This document shows, in pieces, positions 63,287 through 64,000 of a DNA stretch of 64,000 nucleotides (positions within the stretch are counted from its first letter, which is position 1; the number at the start of each line of letters is the position of its first letter). The stretch lies in NCBI GenBank assembly GCA_025153445.1, contig JANZNS010000007.1:62001-126000 (forward strand), in the 5' to 3' direction. The notes beneath the pieces were generated by a model. It was not told the DNA's origin and searched no databases. It worked only from the letters and a program-made list of their open reading frames with translations. Source of the DNA: Marinobacter sp. BGYM27 (GTDB lineage Bacteria; Pseudomonadota; Gammaproteobacteria; Pseudomonadales; Oleiphilaceae). The position numbers were made by a program, and so were the translations under genes.

Positions 63287-63383
63287 GGCGTCCCTCTTTC
63301 TGGCGGCTTCTGGCTAACATCCAGAGGCTCGAAACAAAGAATTCCGTATATAAAGACCCTTTTAGCTCAGGTCGGAGGCAAAA

Positions 63384-63620
63384 ATGTCCAGAGTCTGTCA
63401 GGTTACCGGTAAGCGTCCGGTCACCGGTAACAACGTTTCTCACGCGATGAACCACACCCGTCGTCGTTTTCTGCCTAACCTGCAGAACCATCGTTTTTGG
63501 GTAGAGTCAGAAAAGCGCTTCATCAAGCTGCGCGTTTCGACCAAAGGTATGCGTATCATCGATAAAAAAGGCATCGACGCTGTACTGGGTGAACTTCGCG
63601 CCCGCGGCGAGAAAGTATAA
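63384..63620 (+). CDS. rpmB: Ribosomal protein L28
   Basis: 78 residues. Typical L28: [40 protein letters not shown] and the C-terminus RARGEKV. GGAGG lies six bases before the ATG. Part of the large ribosomal subunit; co-transcribed with rpmG. Confidence 0.98.
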   Translation: MSRVCQVTGKRPVTGNNVSHAMNHTRRRFLPNLQNHRFWVESEKRFIKLRVSTKGMRIIDKKGIDAVLGELRARGEKV

Positions 63621-63632
63621 GGATCCCTAGTC

Positions 63633-63788
63633 ATGCGCGAAAAGATCAAGCTGGTTTCATCTGCAGGTACTGGTCACTTCTACACGACCATCAAAAACAA
63701 GCGCAACACGCCCGAAAAAATCGAGATCAAGAAGTACGATCCGGTTGTTCGCAAGCACGTTGCCTACAAGGAAGCCAAGATCAAGTAA
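63633..63788 (+). CDS. rpmG: Ribosomal protein L33
   Basis: 51 residues: [19 protein letters not shown] at the start, then [23 protein letters not shown] and EAKIK. This is the zinc-free form without CXXC pairs. Twelve bases separate it from rpmB, with AAGGATC as ribosome binding site, and a strong terminator follows. Confidence 0.97.
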   Translation: MREKIKLVSSAGTGHFYTTIKNKRNTPEKIEIKKYDPVVRKHVAYKEAKIK

Positions 63789-63806
63789 TTCTGATCGACG
63801 CCTCTG

Positions 63807-63843
63807 AAAAGCCGGCCTCTCTCACGAGAGCGCCGGTTTTTTT
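63807..63843 (+). terminator. Terminator of the rpmB-rpmG operon
   Basis: GCCGGC-CTCTC paired with GAGAG-CGCCGG around a 4-base loop, followed by seven T and preceded by four A. It should also serve the convergent gene at the window end. Confidence 0.9.
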
Positions 63844-63899
63844 ATGTCTGAAAAAAAAGCAACGGCAAACCGGCGACACACGCAGAGCGATCGCTCCGA

Positions 63900-64000
63900 T
63901 CAGAACTTGCTGAGGTAGCCTTTGGGCAGGGCTATATCCATTGCGATGGGCAGGTGATCGGACATCGGGTGATTGACCACTTCAGCTTTGCGTATTTCCA
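63900..64000 (-). CDS. Endonuclease/exonuclease/phosphatase family protein, C-terminus (partial)
   Basis: Only the last 32 codons are in the window. They read EIRKAEVVNHPMSDHLPIAMDIALP; the SDHLP motif is the C-terminal catalytic Asp-His signature of the EEP family (exonuclease III/phosphatase fold). The rest lies beyond the window edge, so the exact member is unknown. Confidence 0.75.
   Translation of the reverse strand, partial: EIRKAEVVNHPMSDHLPIAMDIALPKGYLSKF

Overview
The window looks like chromosome of a marine-type gammaproteobacterium related to Pseudomonas, Marinobacter and Hahella. This rests on family recognition and gene order, not on a search. Several blocks follow the pseudomonad backbone: vfr/crp - osmC - speD, and argB - algC - dut - coaBC facing radC - rpmB - rpmG. 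No tRNA, rRNA, CRISPR array, insertion sequence or prophage was found. Genes are densely packed, mostly in tight operons.

Layout. Positions 1-1569 hold the end of a response regulator and its histidine kinase. Positions 1869-10944 hold a peptide ABC transporter (binding protein, two permeases, two ATPases), then a LysR regulator, an Xaa-Pro dipeptidase and a threonine aldolase: peptide uptake and breakdown. Positions 11080-26573 hold fifteen genes on the minus strand. Read in the direction of transcription they are: a diheme HzsA-like lipoprotein, two small outer-membrane barrels, a TlpA thioredoxin, a DUF4266 lipoprotein, a DUF3570 protein, a secreted protein of unknown function, three TPR proteins, a small secreted protein, ExbB, two ExbD proteins and a TonB-like protein with an AgmX/PglI C-terminus. 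This resembles the Agl-Glt trans-envelope motor of Myxococcus joined to a c-type heme and thiol redox set. Positions 26869-32104 hold a divergent plus-strand trio: a monoheme DUF1588-like protein, a diheme LamG lipoprotein and a Tat-exported DUF1501-like protein. It faces an ApbE flavin transferase (32126-33127). I regard 11080-33127 as one uncharacterised envelope system and the most interesting part of the window.

Positions 33307-36917 hold short, mostly unrelated accessory genes: a VOC protein, a phage-type hypothetical, a small membrane protein, an RRM protein, an ABM monooxygenase, an NTF2-like protein and an FMN reductase. Positions 37244-41393 hold a YebC-family regulator, a BenE transporter facing an XRE-cupin regulator, a GH84-like glycosidase and a DUF1330 protein. 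Positions 41472-45629 hold crp/vfr, osmC, speD, an azoreductase and a pirin. A repeat-rich 307 bp gap precedes a phosphoribulokinase (45937-46803) and a 1250-residue PilZ-DUF1631-GGDEF-EAL protein whose enzymatic motifs are degenerate. Positions 50875-57751 hold a lipoprotein metallopeptidase, argA, argE, an unknown membrane-anchored protein, a PilZ protein and argB. The window ends with a long-form algC, dut, coaBC, radC, rpmB, rpmG and the C-terminus of an endonuclease/exonuclease/phosphatase-family protein.

Functional links: peptide import and PepQ form one unit; three arginine-biosynthesis genes lie within about 6 kb; a CRP/Vfr-type palindrome precedes exbB and a Crp/Vfr protein is encoded at 41472-42113; ApbE lies next to the heme cluster, which contains one candidate flavinylation motif.
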